A stretch of 64,000 bases of DNA from Streptomyces maremycinicus (lineage in GTDB: Bacteria; Actinomycetota; Actinomycetes; Streptomycetales; Streptomycetaceae). The DNA is taken from contig NZ_BBYG01000009.1 of assembly GCF_001184025.1 (NCBI RefSeq), positions 434,001-498,000 of the forward strand, in the 5' to 3' direction. This document shows, piece by piece, positions 61,445-64,000 of this stretch (positions are counted from its first letter, which is position 1; each line of letters starts with the position of its first letter). Below the pieces are notes generated by a model that was given only the letters and a program-made list of their open reading frames with translations, did no database searches and was not told the origin of the DNA. The position numbers and the translations under genes were made by a program.

Positions 61445-62383
61445 ATGACGACCCTCACCGATGCCGACGCACTGGAAGGGCTGCGCGACGCGCTGGGCCT
61501 GCTCAAGGACCGGGAGCAGGTGGCCGAGCGGCTGCTGGCGTCCTCCGCGAAGCACTCCTTCGACCCCGACAAGGAGCTGGACTGGGACGCCCCCTTCGAG
61601 GAGGGCAAGTGGTTCTGGCCGCCGGAACTGGTGTCGCTGTACGACACCCCGATGTGGCGGCGCATGAGCGAGGAACAGCGGATGCTGTTGTCGCAGCACG
61701 AGGCCGCCGCGCTCGCCTCGCTGGGGATCTGGTTCGAGCTGATCCTCATGCAGCTGCTCGTCCGGCACATCTACGACAAGGCGGCGACGAGCGCGCACGT
61801 GCGGTACGCGCTGACCGAGATCGAGGACGAGTGCCGGCACTCGAAGATGTTCGCCCGGCTGATCACCCGGGGCGGCACGCCCTACTACCCGGTGAGCCGT
61901 GCCCACCAGAACCTGGGACGGCTGTTCAAGACGATCTCCACGACGCCCGGCTCCTTCACCGCGACCCTGCTGGGCGAGGAGGTCCTCGACTGGATGCAGC
62001 GGCTGACCTTCCCGGACGAGCGGGTCCAGCCGCTGGTCCGTGGCGTCACCCGGATCCACGTCGTGGAGGAGGCCCGGCACGTCCGCTACGCCCGTGAGGA
62101 GCTGCGCCGCCAGATGATGACGGCGCCGAAGTGGTCCCAGGAGTTCACCAGGGTCACGTCGGGCGAGTTCGCGCGGGTCTTCTCCGTGGCGTTCGTGAAC
62201 CCGGAGGTCTACACGAACGTGGGCCTGGACCAGCGCGAGGCCGTGGCGCAGGTGCGGGCGAGCGGGCACCGGCGGGAGGTCATGCAGACGGGATCGAAGA
62301 AACTGACGGACTTCCTGGACGACATCGGGGTGCTGCGGGGCGTCGGGCGGCGGCTGTGGAAGTCGTCCGGACTGCTCGCCTGA
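61445..62383 (+). CDS. AurF-like di-iron oxygenase
   Basis: A 312-residue ferritin-like enzyme. Metal ligands are visible in LSQHEAAALASLGIWFE, EIEDECRHSKMFARL (E-x-x-x-x-x-x-H type), LLGEEVLDWM and RIHVVEEARHVRYAREEL. This is the AurF/p-aminobenzoate N-oxygenase family pattern, members of which oxidise amines or desaturate acyl chains. It stands alone with a TetR gene downstream rather than in a biosynthetic cluster, so the substrate cannot be assigned. ATG at 61445. Confidence 0.82.
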   Translation: MTTLTDADALEGLRDALGLLKDREQVAERLLASSAKHSFDPDKELDWDAPFEEGKWFWPPELVSLYDTPMWRRMSEEQRMLLSQHEAAALASLGIWFELILMQLLVRHIYDKAATSAHVRYALTEIEDECRHSKMFARLITRGGTPYYPVSRAHQNLGRLFKTISTTPGSFTATLLGEEVLDWMQRLTFPDERVQPLVRGVTRIHVVEEARHVRYAREELRRQMMTAPKWSQEFTRVTSGEFARVFSVAFVNPEVYTNVGLDQREAVAQVRASGHRREVMQTGSKKLTDFLDDIGVLRGVGRRLWKSSGLLA

Positions 62384-62429
62384 CCCGACGGCGGGCACGG
62401 GGCGGGGGCGGGCGATTACGCTGCACGTC

Positions 62430-63080
62430 ATGACCCCCGCCGCGCCCGCCTACCGTCGCCTCAGCGTCGAGGAACGCCGCAGCCAGCTGCTGGAGGCCGC
62501 GCTCTCGCTCTTCGCGCACCGCGCCCCCGAGGACGTCTCGCTGGACGATGTGGCGGAGGCCGCCGGGGTGTCCCGGCCGCTCGTCTACCGGTACTTCCCC
62601 GGTGGCAAGCAGCAGCTCTACGAGGCCGCCCTGCGCTCCGCCGCCGAGGAGCTGCACCACTGCTTCGACGAGCCGCGCGACGGCCCGCCCCTGCCCCGCC
62701 TCGCGCGGGCCCTCGACCGCTATCTGTCGTTCGTCGGCCGCCACGACGCCGGTTTCAGCGCCCTGCTCCAGGGCGGCAGCGTCGTCGAGACGTCCCGGAC
62801 GACCGCCATCGTGGACGGCGTACGGCGGGCCGCCGCCGAGCACATCTACCGCCACCTGGGGGTCCCCGATCCCGGGCCGCGGCTCCGGATGACCGTGCGG
62901 ATGTGGATCACCGCCGTCGAGGCGGCCTCCCTCATCTGGCTCGACGAGGACAAGCAGCCGCCCGCCGACGAGCTGCGCGACTGGCTGGTCGACCAGTTCG
63001 TCGCCGTCCTCACGGTGACCGCGGCGCGGGACGCGCAGACCGCCGAGCTGGTCCGGGGTGCGCTGGCGGCGGAGTCCTGA
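62430..63080 (+). CDS. TetR-family regulator
   Basis: A 216-residue repressor with a typical N-terminal HTH (RRSQLLEAALSLFAHRAPEDVSLDDVAEAAGVSRPLVYRYFPGGKQQLYEAAL) and a helical ligand-binding domain. It starts 46 bases after the oxygenase stop, in the same direction, so it probably controls that gene. Ligand unknown. Confidence 0.85.
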   Translation: MTPAAPAYRRLSVEERRSQLLEAALSLFAHRAPEDVSLDDVAEAAGVSRPLVYRYFPGGKQQLYEAALRSAAEELHHCFDEPRDGPPLPRLARALDRYLSFVGRHDAGFSALLQGGSVVETSRTTAIVDGVRRAAAEHIYRHLGVPDPGPRLRMTVRMWITAVEAASLIWLDEDKQPPADELRDWLVDQFVAVLTVTAARDAQTAELVRGALAAES

Positions 63081-63094
63081 TCGACACTGGTGCG

Positions 63095-63478
63095 GTGAAG
63101 AGCGAAGACACCCCCTTCGAGGGCGGCCCCATGGACGGCCGGGTGCTGCCCGTGCTGCTGGGCCCGACCGGGCACCCGCCGAAGACCTACCGCATCCCCG
63201 TCCCCGACGCGGCCGGCGGCCCGCCCACCGTGCTGGTCTACCGGCGTGTGCCGCGCGGCCACAGCAGGAGGCTCGGCCTGCCCCAGGGCTGGAAGTACGA
63301 GTTCGCCGCCGAGGGCGACACGGGAGCGAGGTGGAGCGGCGGGCTGAGCGGCCTGAAGTGGCCGTGGTCGAAACCCGCTACTCCGCCCGGCACCGAGCCC
63401 GGCACCCGCCCCGGCACCGATCCCGGCGGTCCGCCCGACGCCACGCCGGGCGGACGGCGGGACGACGCCGACGAGTGA
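63095..63478 (+). CDS. Small hypothetical protein with Pro/Gly-rich tail
   Basis: A 127-residue product: VKSEDTPFEGGPMDGRVLPVLLGPTGHPPKTYRIPVPD, VYRRVPRGHSRRLGLPQGWKYEF, then a Pro/Gly/Thr-rich end. GTG at 63095 follows the TetR stop by 14 bases, so it is probably co-transcribed. No family recognised. Confidence 0.6.
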   Translation: MKSEDTPFEGGPMDGRVLPVLLGPTGHPPKTYRIPVPDAAGGPPTVLVYRRVPRGHSRRLGLPQGWKYEFAAEGDTGARWSGGLSGLKWPWSKPATPPGTEPGTRPGTDPGGPPDATPGGRRDDADE

Positions 63479-63581
63479 CCTGGTTGCGCCGAACCGCGCA
63501 CCTCCGGCGCGCGGGCCGCGCGCGCCCGCCTGATGCTCGCCCTACGGGATGGAGGGGCCACCCCGCAGTGGAGGTGATGAC

Positions 63582-64000
63582 GTGTCAGGAAGACTGCTGC
63601 GTCTGGCCTGTACGGCCGCCACGGCGGCGCTCGCCGTACAGGCCGTGCTGGGCCCCGGGCTCGCCGTGGCGGCACCGGAGCCCCCGGAGCCCGGCGAACG
63701 GACGGTGACGGCATCGCAGAAGGCGGCCCCGGGACAACCACCGGCCGCCGGGGCGGGAACCGAAGCCGAAGAGGAGAGCGAGACCGAGGCGGAGACCGGG
63801 GCCGGGACGGAGACCGGCGCGGAGACCGGGGCCGGGACGGAGGGCCCGGACGGCGAAGAACGGACCGTGGCTGAACTGCTGACGGAGCTTCAGCGGCTGT
63901 ACCAGGAGGCCGAGCGGGCGACCGAGGCCTTCAACGCCACCGAGGAGCAGCTGAAGCGGCAGCGGGCCGAGACCCGGCGGCTGGACGCCGGCCTGGTGAA
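63582..64000 (+). CDS. Secreted coiled-coil protein, 5' part (NlpC/P60-like endopeptidase possible)
   Basis: The frame is cut by the window end. A signal peptide (VSGRLLRLACTAATAALAVQAVLGPGLAVA) is followed by an acidic Glu/Thr/Gly repeat region (AETGAGTETGAETGAGT) and the start of a coiled coil (VAELLTELQRLYQEAERATEAFNATEEQLKRQRAETRRL). In Streptomyces this order usually leads to a C-terminal NlpC/P60 cell-wall hydrolase domain, which lies outside the window. GTG at 63582 has GGAGG at good spacing. Confidence 0.7.
   Translation, partial: MSGRLLRLACTAATAALAVQAVLGPGLAVAAPEPPEPGERTVTASQKAAPGQPPAAGAGTEAEEESETEAETGAGTETGAETGAGTEGPDGEERTVAELLTELQRLYQEAERATEAFNATEEQLKRQRAETRRLDAGLV

Overview
The window is high-GC DNA with Streptomyces-type codon use, GTG/TTG starts, four-base start/stop overlaps and families typical of Streptomyces (pSAM2-like integrative elements, DUF5753 regulators, ANTAR-GAF, actinobacterial Ku/LigD, a second FtsW/PBP pair). 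It reads as a Streptomyces chromosome segment whose left 35.5 kb is accessory DNA and whose right 28.5 kb is chromosomal.

Positions 1-15.5 kb (element A) are the right part of one actinomycete integrative and conjugative element (AICE) or its remnant. It holds an FtsK-type transfer ATPase, its SCO3933-family partner, and a regulatory cassette of SUKH-like protein, PP2C phosphatase, HTH-sensor protein, HATPase and XRE-DUF5753 regulator. Three promoter regions of this cassette share a TGTCTAGGGGG motif. Next come an IS3 remnant, a complete type I restriction-modification operon (hsdM-hsdS-hsdR), another IS3 remnant, an intact IS5-family insertion sequence, a RAMA-like modified-DNA reader and a small membrane protein. 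The segment ends at 15546-15588 in a 3' half-tRNA resembling tRNA-Arg(CCG), which marks an attachment site.

Positions 15.6-35.5 kb (element B) form a second AICE. Its core is int, xis, repSA, small genes, spd-like gene, traSA, the SCO3933-family gene and a divergent GntR/KorSA-type repressor with two palindromic operators. Cargo follows: a large STAND NTPase with a Cap4-like nuclease domain (candidate anti-phage NLR), a broken GIY-YIG gene, small membrane proteins, a PIN-domain protein, an operon with a duplicated small gene and a possible Prim-Pol-like protein, an XRE-TPR regulator, a DUF4760-like protein and an aminoglycoside-phosphotransferase-like kinase. A copy of the integrase-proximal direct repeat recurs at 35440, followed by a short core match at 35534. 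The right end of element B is therefore inferred near 35.54 kb, giving about 20.0 kb and a head-to-tail arrangement of two elements.

From 35.6 kb the chromosome carries small unknown genes, a HEAT-repeat gene broken by one in-frame TAG and an ANTAR-GAF regulator. A LacI-controlled galactoside operon follows (two GH35 enzymes, a frameshifted MFS transporter, a perfect LacI-type operator), then an acyltransferase. The divergent NHEJ pair Ku and LigD-polymerase comes next, followed by a 0.95 kb repeat-rich spacer, a NERD protein, a dual-specificity-type phosphatase, a lipoprotein/histidine-kinase pair, an Asn/Gln/Gly-rich secreted SH3 protein and an FtsW-PBP pair. The window closes with a DUF3291 protein, an ADP-ribosylglycohydrolase, an AurF-like di-iron oxygenase with a TetR regulator, and the start of a secreted coiled-coil protein.
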